Assembly (NCBI GenBank): GCA_026125895.1
Contig: JAHCKG010000027.1
Span: forward strand, 1 to 57,585
Length of the DNA: 57,585 nucleotides
Direction of reading: 5' to 3'
Source: Pseudolabrys sp.
GTDB taxonomy: Bacteria; Pseudomonadota; Alphaproteobacteria; Rhizobiales; Xanthobacteraceae
In this document: in pieces, positions 44,560-54,881 of the stretch
Layout: every line of letters begins with the position of its first letter
How positions within the stretch are numbered: position 1 is the stretch's first letter
Notes under the pieces: generated by a model
Told to the model about the DNA's origin: nothing
Database searches by the model: none
What the model saw: the letters and a program-made list of their open reading frames with translations, nothing else
Translations under genes and position numbers: made by a program

Positions 44560-45050
44560 TGGCGAAGGGCGCCACCAACGGCGACAAGGATGCGCGCAAA
44601 GCGAACAAGCGCGGCGCCGCTCGGCTCGCCGCGGTGCAGGCGCTGTATCAGATGGACATGGCCGGCGCCGGCCTCAACGACATCCTCGCCGAGTTCGAAA
44701 GCCACTGGCTCGGCCGTGAGGTCGAGGGCGCGCAATATCTGCCGGCGGAAGCCGCGTTCTTCCGCGACATCGTCACCGGCGTGGTCCGAGAACAGCGCGT
44801 GCTCGATCCGATGATCGACGAGGCGCTGCAGCAGGGCTGGCCGCTCAAGCGCATCGAGGCGGTGATCCGCGCTGCCTTGCGCGCCGGCGCCTATGAGCTG
44901 GCGCACCGCCGCGACGTGCCGGCTCGTGCCGTCATTGCCGAATATGCCGATGTTGCCGCCGCCTTCGTCGAGCGCGACGAAACCGGCATGGTCAACGCCG
45001 TGCTCGACCAGCTCGCCCGCAAGCTGCGCGGGGAGGAGTTCACGGCCTGA
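44556..45050 (+). CDS. nusB: transcription antitermination protein NusB
   Basis: Joins NusE (S10) on boxA RNA in rRNA antitermination. 164 residues, all helical, with [36 protein letters not shown] and [17 protein letters not shown]. The first 20 residues are a basic extension. The ATG overlaps the ribH stop; a second ATG follows at once, so the exact start is uncertain by one codon. Confidence 0.94.
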   Translation: MMAKGATNGDKDARKANKRGAARLAAVQALYQMDMAGAGLNDILAEFESHWLGREVEGAQYLPAEAAFFRDIVTGVVREQRVLDPMIDEALQQGWPLKRIEAVIRAALRAGAYELAHRRDVPARAVIAEYADVAAAFVERDETGMVNAVLDQLARKLRGEEFTA

Positions 45051-45075
45051 CGCGTCATGGAGTAGGGTGCGCCCT

Positions 45076-46062
45076 ATGTCCGCAGACTCCCCCTCCGGCG
45101 AAGACAAACTGATCGCCCGCTTCTTCGGCCCCATCGCCACCGATCCCGGCGCGCTGGGTCTCACCGACGACGCCGCCTTCATCAAGCCGCCGCCGGGCAC
45201 CGAGATGGTGCTCAAGACCGACGCCATCGTGTCCGGCATCCATTTCTTTCCCGAGGATCCGGCGAGCGCGGTGGCGCAGAAGGCGCTGCGCGTGAACCTG
45301 TCCGATCTCGCGGCGAAAGGGGCAAAGCCGCTCGGCTTCCTGGTGTCGCTGGCGTTGCCCAAGGACATCGGCGACGACTGGCTCTCCGGTTTCGCCGCCG
45401 GCCTGCGCGAGGACGCCGCGACCTACAAATGCCCGCTGTTCGGCGGCGACACCGTGCGCTCGCCGGGGCCAATCATGGTGTCGGTCGCGACCTTCGGCAG
45501 CGTGCCGGAAGGCCGCATGGTGCGCCGTTCCACCGCGAAGCCTGGCGATCATGTCTTCGTCACCGGCACCATCGGCGATGCGGTGCTCGGCCTTGGCCTG
45601 CGCCAGGGCGCAAGCTGGGCGCTCGATGACCAACAGCGCGAGCACCTCCTCTCGCGCTATCTGTTGCCGCGGCCGCGCAATGCGCTGGCGCAGGCCGTGC
45701 TCGATTACGCCTCATCCTCGATGGACGTGTCGGACGGTCTGGCCGGCGATCTTGCCAAACTGTGCCGCGTCTCGAAAGTCTCGGCCGACATCGAGGTCGC
45801 GCGCGTGCCGCTGTCCGACGCCGCGCAAGCCGTGCTCGCGCAGGACGCCGCGCAACTCGCCCCGGCTCTGTCCGGCGGCGACGATTACGAAATCCTCTGC
45901 ACCGTGCCGCCGGCCAACGTCGATCGCTTCCGCGTCGCGGCGATGATGGCCAAGACCGCCGTCACACCCATCGGCGTGATCGCGGAAGGCGAGGGCGCCC
46001 GTTTCCGCAATACCGACGGCACCGCGCTCACCTTCGAGCACGCTTCCTTCAGCCATTTCTGA
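45076..46062 (+). CDS. thiL: thiamine-monophosphate kinase
   Basis: Phosphorylates thiamine phosphate to the active diphosphate. 328 residues from ATG 45076 (MSADSPSGEDKLIARFFGP). Metal and ATP site: GLTDDAAF, KTDAIVSGIHF, and GGDTVRSPGPI. The C-terminal half has MDVSDGLAGDLAKL and SGGDDYEILC, both signatures of the family. A longer frame into nusB is unsupported. Linkage to nusB is conserved. Confidence 0.94.
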   Translation: MSADSPSGEDKLIARFFGPIATDPGALGLTDDAAFIKPPPGTEMVLKTDAIVSGIHFFPEDPASAVAQKALRVNLSDLAAKGAKPLGFLVSLALPKDIGDDWLSGFAAGLREDAATYKCPLFGGDTVRSPGPIMVSVATFGSVPEGRMVRRSTAKPGDHVFVTGTIGDAVLGLGLRQGASWALDDQQREHLLSRYLLPRPRNALAQAVLDYASSSMDVSDGLAGDLAKLCRVSKVSADIEVARVPLSDAAQAVLAQDAAQLAPALSGGDDYEILCTVPPANVDRFRVAAMMAKTAVTPIGVIAEGEGARFRNTDGTALTFEHASFSHF

Positions 46063-46088
46063 CGCCGCGTGGCGGAATGACTGTTATG

Positions 46089-46117
46089 CGGACAGCGCGA
46101 GAGGCGGCCGCTATACT
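46089..46117 (+). promoter_or_regulatory. candidate sigma-70 promoter of the FMN oxidase gene
   Basis: CGGACA (46089-46094), 17-bp spacer, TATACT (46112-46117), 33 bp before ATG 46151. GAGGA (46139-46143) is the ribosome binding site. Confidence 0.45.
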
Positions 46118-46150
46118 CGCTCGCTAACAAGAGGCGGCGAGGAAACCTAA

Positions 46151-47374
46151 ATGAACGACGACAAGATCCGGCAGTCGTATATGCCGGCGGGGCAGACGCC
46201 GAATTTCCTGAAGCATCTTCGCCGCTTTCCGACGGCGCAATATTTTCGCCGCCGCGCCCCGCACAAGGTGCCGGGCTTTTCCTTCGCCTATGGCGACACC
46301 GGCGCCGGCGACGATGTCGGCATCGCGCACAACTGGGCCTCGCTCGACGGCGTCAAGATCGTGCCGCGCTACGGCGTCACCAACGTGCTGCCCCCGGTCG
46401 ATGTCGAACTGTTCGGCCAGCGTTACGCCGCGCCGATCGGCATCGCGCCGATGGGCGGGCCGTCGCTGGTCTGGCCGGGCGCCGATCTCATCATGGCGAA
46501 AGCCGCGCAGGCCGCGCGCATTCCCTACACCTTGAGCGTCGTCGGCGGCGCCGTCATCGAACAGGTCGCCGCGGTCGCGCCCGATGTGTTCTGGCTACAG
46601 ATCTACCGCTTCGCCCGCGACGATCACAAGATCGGCTTCGATCTCGTCAGGCGCGCCACCGCCGCCGGCGTCAAGGTGCTCACACTCACCGTCGATACGC
46701 CGGTGCGCACCATCCGCTCGCGCGAGACTTATGCCGGGCTTGGCGGCGAGTTCAATCCGAACGCGCGCATGATCGCCGAGATGCTGATGCGGCCGCGCTG
46801 GTTGATGGCGCTGCTGCGCAACGGCTATCCGCGCTTCGCCAGCCTGGCGCAATATTCCGGCAAGACGCGCACCAACGACGTCATCCGCTTCGCCCGCAGC
46901 GAGATGGGCGGCGCCTTCATGTGGGACGAGATCGCGCGCTACCGCGACGCCTGGAAAGGGCCGATGACGCTCAAGGGCATCCTGCATCCGGCCGACGCCG
47001 AAAAGGCGCTGGCGCTCGGCATCGATGGCATCTGGGTGTCGAACCACGGCGGCCGCCAGATCGAGGCGCTGGCGCCGACCATCGACGTACTGCCGGCCAT
47101 CGCCGACGTCGTCGGCAACAAGGCCACCGTCCTGTTCGACAGCGGCATCCGTTCGGGCCAGGACGTGATGCGCGCGCTGGCGCTCGGGGCGCAGGCGGCT
47201 TTTGCCGGCAAGTCGTTTCTCTGGGCCATTGCCGCGCTCGGCGAAGAGGGGCCGGCTCAGCTCATCGACCTCTACATGAACGATCTGCGCGCCTCGCTCG
47301 GCCAGATCGGTGCCCATTCACCGGCCGAGGCCCGTCGGGCCAAGGCGATCCATCGGACCCGGATCGAGTTCTGA
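46151..47374 (+). CDS. FMN-dependent alpha-hydroxy-acid oxidase/dehydrogenase
   Basis: 407-residue TIM-barrel flavoenzyme of the L-lactate dehydrogenase/glycolate oxidase family. The base histidine is in WVSNHGGRQIEAL; the FMN phosphate site is LFDSGIRSGQDVMRALALGA; GIAPMGG is near residue 97. The substrate (lactate, glycolate, mandelate or other) is not resolvable. It has its own promoter candidate and is followed by an MFS transporter gene that might carry the substrate, an inference from order only. Confidence 0.9.
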   Translation: MNDDKIRQSYMPAGQTPNFLKHLRRFPTAQYFRRRAPHKVPGFSFAYGDTGAGDDVGIAHNWASLDGVKIVPRYGVTNVLPPVDVELFGQRYAAPIGIAPMGGPSLVWPGADLIMAKAAQAARIPYTLSVVGGAVIEQVAAVAPDVFWLQIYRFARDDHKIGFDLVRRATAAGVKVLTLTVDTPVRTIRSRETYAGLGGEFNPNARMIAEMLMRPRWLMALLRNGYPRFASLAQYSGKTRTNDVIRFARSEMGGAFMWDEIARYRDAWKGPMTLKGILHPADAEKALALGIDGIWVSNHGGRQIEALAPTIDVLPAIADVVGNKATVLFDSGIRSGQDVMRALALGAQAAFAGKSFLWAIAALGEEGPAQLIDLYMNDLRASLGQIGAHSPAEARRAKAIHRTRIEF

Positions 47375-47474
47375 CGGCTTCGGGGAGGAAACAACCCAGC
47401 CCTGCGACTTTCGGAGTAGCGGCGTTCTCTCCCGGCGGCTAAGAGGGGAACGTTTTTGCCCGGGAATCTCCTCA

Positions 47475-48698
47475 ATGTCGGCCGTCGCCGAAGCTCTGCC
47501 GCATCACTTCGATGACGACCTGGCGCGCCGCAATGCGCGGGTGCTGGCCGTGGCGCAGGCGCTCGCCGGCGGCAACAACACCGTCATCGTCTCCACGGCC
47601 TCGATCGTCGGTTCCATGCTGGCGCCCGACAAGGGACTGGCGACGTTGCCGATTACCGGCATGGTCATCGGCATGTGGATCGGTTCGCTGCCACTCGGCT
47701 GGCTGGCGCGGCGCTTCGGCCGCCGCAATGCCCTGCAGGTGGGATCGTTCTTTGGCGTCATCTCGGGCCTGGTGTCCTGCTATGCGGTCATCCACGCCTC
47801 CTTCGCCATCCTGGTGCTCGGCACCTTCTTCGGCGGCCTCTATGCCGCGGCGCACGTGTCGTATCGCTTTGCCGCCGCCGACACCGCGAGCGAGCGCATG
47901 CGGGCGAAAGTGGTGTCCTGGGTGCTGGCCGGCGGCGTCTTCGCCGCGGTGATCGGCCCGCAGCTCGTCATCTTCACCAAGGACCTGCTGCCGCCTTACG
48001 TCTTCGCCGCGAGCTATATCGGCCAGTCGATCTGTGCGGTCATCGCGGCCGTCGTTCTGTCCTTCGTGCGCATTCCGAGGATGGCGCCGGTGCACGCCAG
48101 CGCGTCGCGGCCGCTCGGTGAAATCCTGCGCATGCCGCGCTTCGTCGTCGCGGTCGCCTGCGGCGTCGTCAGCTACGGCGTCATGAATCTGGTCATGACC
48201 TCGGCGCCGCTCGCCATGGTCGGCTGCGGCCATTCCGTCACCGACGCGGCACTCGGCATTCAGTGGCACGTGCTGGCAATGTACGCGCCGAGCTTTTTCA
48301 CCGGCACGCTGATCGCGCGCTTCGGCGTCGAACGCATCACCGGACTCGGTCTGGTGATCACGCTGGCCTCGGCCGCCATCGGCGTCGCCGGTCTGACCGT
48401 CGCGCATTTCTGGGCGGGGCTCATCCTGCTCGGCATCGGCTGGAACTTCACCTTCATCGGCGCCACCACCATGGTGACGCAGTGCCACCGGCCGGAAGAG
48501 CGCACCAAGGTGCAGTCGTTCAACGACTTCATGATCTTCGGCTGCATGGCGGTGACCTCGTTCTCGTCGGGCCAGTTCCTGGCGCTGTTCGGCTGGGAGG
48601 CGATCAACGAACTGGCGATGCCGATCCTTGCCGCCGCCGCGGCGCTGCTCGGCTGGTTTGTGCTGCGCAACCGCAATGAGGCGGCGGCTGCGGTCTAG
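47475..48698 (+). CDS. major facilitator superfamily transporter
   Basis: 407 residues from ATG 47475 (MSAVAEALPHHF), about 12 membrane helices. The loop 2-3 motif is GWLARRFGRRNAL, the standard MFS motif A. Substrate unknown. A frame extension to 47310 runs back into the upstream gene and is not supported. It follows the FMN oxidase gene by about 100 bp. Confidence 0.88.
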   Translation: MSAVAEALPHHFDDDLARRNARVLAVAQALAGGNNTVIVSTASIVGSMLAPDKGLATLPITGMVIGMWIGSLPLGWLARRFGRRNALQVGSFFGVISGLVSCYAVIHASFAILVLGTFFGGLYAAAHVSYRFAAADTASERMRAKVVSWVLAGGVFAAVIGPQLVIFTKDLLPPYVFAASYIGQSICAVIAAVVLSFVRIPRMAPVHASASRPLGEILRMPRFVVAVACGVVSYGVMNLVMTSAPLAMVGCGHSVTDAALGIQWHVLAMYAPSFFTGTLIARFGVERITGLGLVITLASAAIGVAGLTVAHFWAGLILLGIGWNFTFIGATTMVTQCHRPEERTKVQSFNDFMIFGCMAVTSFSSGQFLALFGWEAINELAMPILAAAAALLGWFVLRNRNEAAAAV

Positions 48699-48709
48699 AC
48701 CGGATCCGC

Positions 48710-48715
48710 TATAAT
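48710..48715 (+). promoter_or_regulatory. -10 box close to the GNAT start codon
   Basis: A perfect TATAAT is 7 nt before ATG 48723, and the spacer CGGTCCC has no Shine-Dalgarno. A leaderless transcript is likely. Confidence 0.5.
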
Positions 48716-48722
48716 CGGTCCC

Positions 48723-49208
48723 ATGACCGAAGCGCCCACCTTCACCGTCCGCACTGTCGAGAGCCCGGCCGATCTCGAGGCCGTCATCCGCCTGTTCCGC
48801 GCTTACGCGGAATCGCTGCCGGTCGATCTGGCCTATCAGGGCTTCGAGGCCGAGATGGCGGCGATGCCGGGCAAATACGCGCCGCCCAAAGGCGTGCTGC
48901 TGATCGCGCGCGACGGCGCGGGCAGGGCGGTCGGCTGCGCCGCGCTGCGGCCGATCGAACCCGACGGCACCTGCGAGATGAAGCGGCTCTACGTCACCGC
49001 GGAAGGCCGCGGCCAGAAGCTCGGCAAGCGGCTGGTCGAGCGGCTGTTCGATGAGGCGCGCGCCATCGGCTATCGCGAGATGCGGCTCGACACTTTGCCG
49101 AGCATGCTCGACGCGCAGGCGCTGTACCGCCGCTTCGGGTTTGAGCTGATGGCGCCTTATTACGATACGCCCGTCGCCGGCACCGTGTTCATGCGCAAGG
49201 TGTTGTGA
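48723..49208 (+). CDS. GNAT-family N-acetyltransferase
   Basis: 161 residues. The acetyl-CoA loop reads RGQKLGKRLVERLFDEA (Q/R-x-x-G-x-G/K type), preceded by CEMKRLYVTAEG. The C-terminal ALYRRFGFELMAPY is typical. The substrate is unknown. It is probably transcribed from a TATAAT box 7 nt upstream of the ATG. Confidence 0.9.
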   Translation: MTEAPTFTVRTVESPADLEAVIRLFRAYAESLPVDLAYQGFEAEMAAMPGKYAPPKGVLLIARDGAGRAVGCAALRPIEPDGTCEMKRLYVTAEGRGQKLGKRLVERLFDEARAIGYREMRLDTLPSMLDAQALYRRFGFELMAPYYDTPVAGTVFMRKVL

Positions 49209-49221
49209 GAGGCGGCCGCGG

Positions 49222-49243
49222 GCCCGCGCTTAGCGGGCGTTTG
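49222..49243 (+). terminator. candidate terminator of the GNAT gene
   Basis: Stem GCCCGC (49222-49227) / GCGGGC (49233-49238), followed by GTTTG. Confidence 0.4.
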
Positions 49244-49318
49244 TAGCCCGGGTGAAGCGCAGCGAAACCCGGAAGCAGCGTCGCCATCGTCCCCGGCTTG
49301 CGCTTCGCTCCAGCCGGG
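49243..49318. repeat. intergenic repeat, family E (GTAGCCCGG...)
   Basis: The left half (49243-49272) reads GTAGCCCGGGTGAAGCGCAG then CGAAACCCGG. The right half (49290-49318) is an approximate inverted partner with GCTTGCGCTTCGCTCCAGCC. It is of the CCCGG-AGCGCAGCGAA-CCGGG type widely seen in this group. One copy in this window. Confidence 0.6.
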
Positions 49319-49344
49319 CAAAGGCTGGCCGAAAGCCAGGCCTG

Positions 49345-49776
49345 TCAGGGGCAGGCCTTGTAGCCGAATTTGCTGACGATCTCGCGGCCCGAGATGTTGT
49401 GGAATTCAAACGTGTCCACGTAGTGGTTCGTCACCAAATAACGCCGCAGCGCCGGCTTGTACGAATTGAGCATCGCGGCCTGCCGCTTCGGGGGCGGCGT
49501 CTGGCCGCGTTCGTTCGGAAACAGCGCGGCGTGAAACGCCAGATTGGCGTCGGGCGCGACACAGACGTTACGGATCGCGAGCAGCATCGTGCAGGAGGAC
49601 TGGCAGTGGCCCTCGATGCGAAAGAGTTCGCCGGACTTGTTGTATTTGGCGACGATGTCGGCAACGCCGATCCGGCCGCCGCCGCCGTAGGGGCGCGACG
49701 AACCGTCGGCAATTGCCGCTGCGGGCAGGGCGACGAGCAGAATCGCGGCGCAGGCAAACTGGCGTACGGACGTCAT
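49345..49776 (-). CDS. secreted protein with a ClpP/crotonase-like segment
   Basis: 143 residues from ATG 49776, with GGGGGG 7 nt upstream. The first 24 residues are a Sec signal peptide (VALPAAAIADG). The mature part has GHCQSSCTMLLA followed by CVAPDANLAFHAALFP. This resembles the serine-containing SxCT...FH segment of periplasmic ClpP-like proteins (COG3904 type), but it is much shorter than those. It could be a minimal member or a remnant. Three cysteines in the mature segment may form disulfides. Confidence 0.65.
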   Translation of the reverse strand: MTSVRQFACAAILLVALPAAAIADGSSRPYGGGGRIGVADIVAKYNKSGELFRIEGHCQSSCTMLLAIRNVCVAPDANLAFHAALFPNERGQTPPPKRQAAMLNSYKPALRRYLVTNHYVDTFEFHNISGREIVSKFGYKACP

Positions 49777-49874
49777 GTTGTTTCCCCCCGTCGGCAAGCC
49801 CGATTTTCCGGGCTTTGGCCGCCGGCAGATGATGGCTTCAAACCGGGATGGTGGCAAACAGGCGTCTCGGGGGC

Positions 49875-49921
49875 CGGCAGGCCGCCCGGCGCCTTCGAAA
49901 ACGGGGGCGATGGGGCGTGAC
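49875..49921 (+). repeat. imperfect direct repeat, copy 1
   Basis: 47 bp beginning GGCAGGCCGCCC and ending GGGGCGATGGGGCGTGAC. It matches 50344-50390 at 38 of 47 positions by hand alignment. The two copies enclose about 420 bp. Confidence 0.65.
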
Positions 49922-50343
49922 GGTGATGACGATAGAAAATAATCCTTGACTAGTATTCCTAACGTAGGATAGCGTTGCCAGGTCCAATCCGGCCGGGGGC
50001 GCTGTCATGAGGCGTCTTGTCAGTGGGAGATGCGGTGCCCGCGGGCTCAAGGAAACGCACCTTGAGCGCTCGGGCGGCGCCGGGGCTCCGCCCGCCGGCA
50101 CTAAGACCGGCCGCAAGGAGCTTGCTGATGGTGCGCGCTACCCACCCCATTCGGTGGATCAGCCGCCAGAAGCGCGGCCCGGCGTCGTTAAAGACACCGC
50201 GATGGAGCGCCGCGGGGCGCAGGCCTTCTCCGATCGCAAGGAGGGGCCGTGCACCGCAAGGCGCATGTTTGGGCGCTTCGCGGCGCTCCATTCCCTCGGC
50301 ATATGCCGAGGGTGAAGACTTGCCCCGCCAAGGCGGGGAGGGA

Positions 50344-50390
50344 AGGCAGGCCGCCCCGGGCCTTTAAGAACAGGGGCGATGAGGCGCGAC
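50344..50390 (+). repeat. imperfect direct repeat, copy 2
   Basis: 47 bp beginning GGCAGGCCGCCC and ending GGGGCGATGAGGCGCGAC, in the same orientation as 49875-49921. Confidence 0.65.
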
Positions 50391-50637
50391 TCTACGTCGT
50401 CGTTCTTCGCGGACGATGACGAAGCGAGGGGGCTCGCCGCCCCGTGAGGACGGAGAGGGACAGAAGGAGCCGATGGTGCATGTTCCCGACGGTAAAACCG
50501 CCCAATAAAGCCAGTTTCCTGTCAAATGAGGGCCGCCGGGACGTTGCTTTGCCGCCACGATTTTGGCATGGTCCGCGCGCTTTCCAGGTCGGGGTGAAGC
50601 GCCCTTATCAAGCGGCCATCCTCGACGCTCCTGTGCC

Positions 50638-50657
50638 GGCGGGAGCGTTTTCCCGCC
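50638..50657 (+). other. hairpin in the hppA leader
   Basis: Perfect 7-bp stem GGCGGGA / TCCCGCC with a 6-nt loop GCGTTT, 28 nt before the hppA ATG. It could act on translation or mRNA stability; no ligand motif is recognised. Confidence 0.4.
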
Positions 50658-50685
50658 CGCATATCTAAAATCGGGGTTTGAATTC

Positions 50686-52818
<2,133 letters not shown>

Positions 52819-52861
52819 AGGCGAGGGCCGGGGGGCACCCCCGGCCCATCGCAGCCAAACG

Positions 52862-52892
52862 AAAAGGCCCGCGACATTCGCGGGCCTTTTTT
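52862..52892 (+). terminator. Rho-independent terminator of hppA
   Basis: A 12-bp stem AAAAGGCCCGCG / CGCGGGCCTTTT with loop ACATT runs into six T. It can also serve the convergent bamE transcript, which meets its A-rich arm. Confidence 0.9.
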
Positions 52893-52931
52893 GTTGTCGT
52901 CCTGATGTTGTCCTGAAGCTTGAGCGCCGGC

Positions 52932-53402
52932 TTAGAACACCTTGAAGGCGTTGAAGATGCCCTTGAGGTAGTTGAGGTTGTTGCCGCCGGTTTCGGTGGT
53001 CTGCGACACGAAGTCGAAGATCTTGCCGTCCTTCATGCCGTAATTGGCGAGGCGGCGGACCTTGCGATCCTTGTCGAAATAGACGGCAATGACGCGCTGG
53101 TCGGTGACATGGTGCGGCATGAAGGCGGCGGAGCGTTCGGCCTTCTGCGAAATGTAATAGAAGACGTCGCCGTTGATGGTGGCGACGGTCGAGGGCGTGC
53201 CGAGAACGATCAGCACCTGTTCCTGGGTGGCGCCGATCGGGATTTGTTCCAGCGCGCCGTCCGGCACGACGTAACCACGCTGCAGCGTTTCGCCGAAGCT
53301 GCCGCAGCCGGCAAGCGTCACAGGCGCGGCCAGCGCGGCGAGCAGCGCGAGCGCCGGCTTGAGGCGTCGGGCAGGCAGGTTTTTCGGTGTTCCGGCAGTC
53401 AT
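52932..53402 (-). CDS. bamE: outer-membrane assembly lipoprotein BamE (SmpA/OmlA)
   Basis: Part of the BAM complex that inserts outer-membrane proteins. 156 residues from ATG 53402; an ATG at 53420 would add 6 residues but has no ribosome binding site, whereas GAGGA precedes 53402. The lipobox is LAGC, giving a lipidated Cys at about residue 33. The SmpA domain has IPIGATQEQVLIVLGTPSTV, FYYISQ and AVYFDKDRKVRRLANYG. It is divergent from the chaperone gene. Confidence 0.92.
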   Translation of the reverse strand: MTAGTPKNLPARRLKPALALLAALAAPVTLAGCGSFGETLQRGYVVPDGALEQIPIGATQEQVLIVLGTPSTVATINGDVFYYISQKAERSAAFMPHHVTDQRVIAVYFDKDRKVRRLANYGMKDGKIFDFVSQTTETGGNNLNYLKGIFNAFKVF

Positions 53403-53534
53403 CAACAACGGTTTCCTCATCGGCAATGGTCGTCGGGTGCGGTCAATTGAGGTCTTGCATCCGGCGGGCTGTGATCTAAATCGGCGTCTCACACTCTGGC
53501 CGGCCGTTCGGCCGTGGACAGGCCTTTTACGCCC

Positions 53535-54077
53535 ATGATCTTTTCTCTGTTCCGCCGCAACCAGGCCGGCACCATTTCGACCCTGTATGGCATGATCGTG
53601 GCGCAGGCGCGATTGCCGGTCTTTTATCGGGATTATGCGGTCGCGGATACGGTAAACGGCCGTTTCGACCTCATCGTCCTGCACCTGGCCCTGGTGCTCG
53701 ACCGCCTGACCGAAAACGGCGTTCTCGATCCGGCGGGGCAGGCGCTTTTCGACAGGTTTTGCCAGGATATGGACGACAATCTCCGGGAAATGGGCATCAG
53801 CGACCTCAAGGTCCCCAAGGAGATGAAGCGCATGGGTCAGGCCTTCTATGGCCGCTCCAAGGCCTATCTCGACGGACTCGACGACCGGCGGGCTCTGGTA
53901 GCGGCACTGACCCGTAATATCTATGGGGGAGCGCCGTCGGCGGCGGACAACGCGCCACGGCTTGCCGACTATATCGCCCGGGCGGTAGGGGACTTGAAGG
54001 CGCAGGATGCTGCCGCGATCATTGCGGGGCGGCTGACCTTTCCCGATCCGGCCGCGGTGCCGGTGCCGATCGCTTGA
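53535..54077 (+). CDS. ubiquinol-cytochrome c chaperone (CBP3-like)
   Basis: 180 residues. The family core is LYGMIVAQARLPVFYRDY, GRFDLIVLHLALVLDRL, FCQDMDDNLREMGISDLKVP and MKRMGQAFYGRSKAY. It assists assembly of the cytochrome bc1 complex in alphaproteobacteria and mitochondria. ATG 53535 (MIFSLFRR) is preferred over an upstream GTG at 53514. It is followed 28 bp later by the yceD-like gene. Confidence 0.93.
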   Translation: MIFSLFRRNQAGTISTLYGMIVAQARLPVFYRDYAVADTVNGRFDLIVLHLALVLDRLTENGVLDPAGQALFDRFCQDMDDNLREMGISDLKVPKEMKRMGQAFYGRSKAYLDGLDDRRALVAALTRNIYGGAPSAADNAPRLADYIARAVGDLKAQDAAAIIAGRLTFPDPAAVPVPIA

Positions 54078-54105
54078 GCGAATTCGAAACCTTGAGTTGA
54101 CGACC

Positions 54106-54705
54106 ATGAGCAAGAAGAGCGGCCCCGCGCGCGGGCCTCATCCAGCGCCCGCCGCAGCCGGCATCGCCGAGGTGGTGCCGTGGAGCGCGCCGGTGACGCT
54201 CGACCAGATCACCGAGGCAGGCCTGCACCGCGAGATCGAGGCGCCCGAGACGGCGCGGGCCGCCGTGGCTCAGCTTGCCGGCCTGCGCGCCGTGCAGGAA
54301 CTGTCGGCCGCTTTCGACCTGTCGAAGATCGGCAGCAAGGTTCATGTCACGGGCCATGTCCGTGGCCGGGTCGGGCAGACCTGCGTGGTCTCGCTCGAGC
54401 CGATGGAAACCGTCATCGACGAGCCGATCGAGCTGACCTTCGCGCCGTCGCCGGCAGGCGCCGCGGCCATCGACGCCCATGGCGCCGAGCCGCACCACAA
54501 GGCCGAGGATGACGCGCCAGAGCCGCTCACCGGCAACAGCATCGATCTCGGCGCCATCGCCGCCGAATTCCTGGTGCTGGCCATCGATCCCTATCCGCGC
54601 AAGGCGGGCGCCGAGTTTGCACCTCCTGCGGTTGAGAAGGGCGGCAATTACCCCTTCGCCGCCCTGGCGGCGCTCAAGAAAGAACCGGGAAACAGCAAGA
54701 ACTGA
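54106..54705 (+). CDS. YceD/DUF177 family protein
   Basis: 199 residues. DUF177 marks are GHVRGRVGQTCVVSLEPMETVIDEPIELTF and the C-terminal DLGAIAAEFLVLAIDPYPRK, although the cysteine pair of the family is reduced to one. Related proteins are linked to 23S rRNA maturation and often precede rpmF and plsX; rpmF is not in the gap here. ATG 54106 is preferred over TTG 54097. Confidence 0.86.
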   Translation: MSKKSGPARGPHPAPAAAGIAEVVPWSAPVTLDQITEAGLHREIEAPETARAAVAQLAGLRAVQELSAAFDLSKIGSKVHVTGHVRGRVGQTCVVSLEPMETVIDEPIELTFAPSPAGAAAIDAHGAEPHHKAEDDAPEPLTGNSIDLGAIAAEFLVLAIDPYPRKAGAEFAPPAVEKGGNYPFAALAALKKEPGNSKN

Positions 54706-54881
54706 AACGGCTTGTCACGTTCGGCGCACCGGGTATGGTGCCCGGCGAGCGTCGAATCCAGCGCTCGCATCGTTCTCGTGGGGCGCATGATCCCAATGCT
54801 GGGAAGTCATTTCGGACGCCATGATCATGTCCCCGATCGTCACCGCCTGTCGGCCGTTTGCGCCACCCTCTGAGCCGCCCC

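Larger units (their letters stand above)
49777..50685. other. gene-poor interval before hppA
   Basis: About 0.9 kb with no convincing gene. ORFs on both strands lack ribosome binding sites, are rich in Arg/Ala/Pro and match no family I know. It holds the promoter of the secreted protein, an AT-rich patch (49931-49975), two imperfect 47-bp direct repeats (49875-49921 and 50344-50390), a short GC palindrome (50316-50340) and the hppA leader. The interval may be a degenerate gene or an intergenic element. Confidence 0.55.

Noticed and set aside
50007-50367. ORFs on both strands in the gap before hppA
   Set aside because: No ribosome binding site, compositionally odd, no recognised family. Open frames here are expected by chance at high GC. 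Kept only as an unexplained interval.
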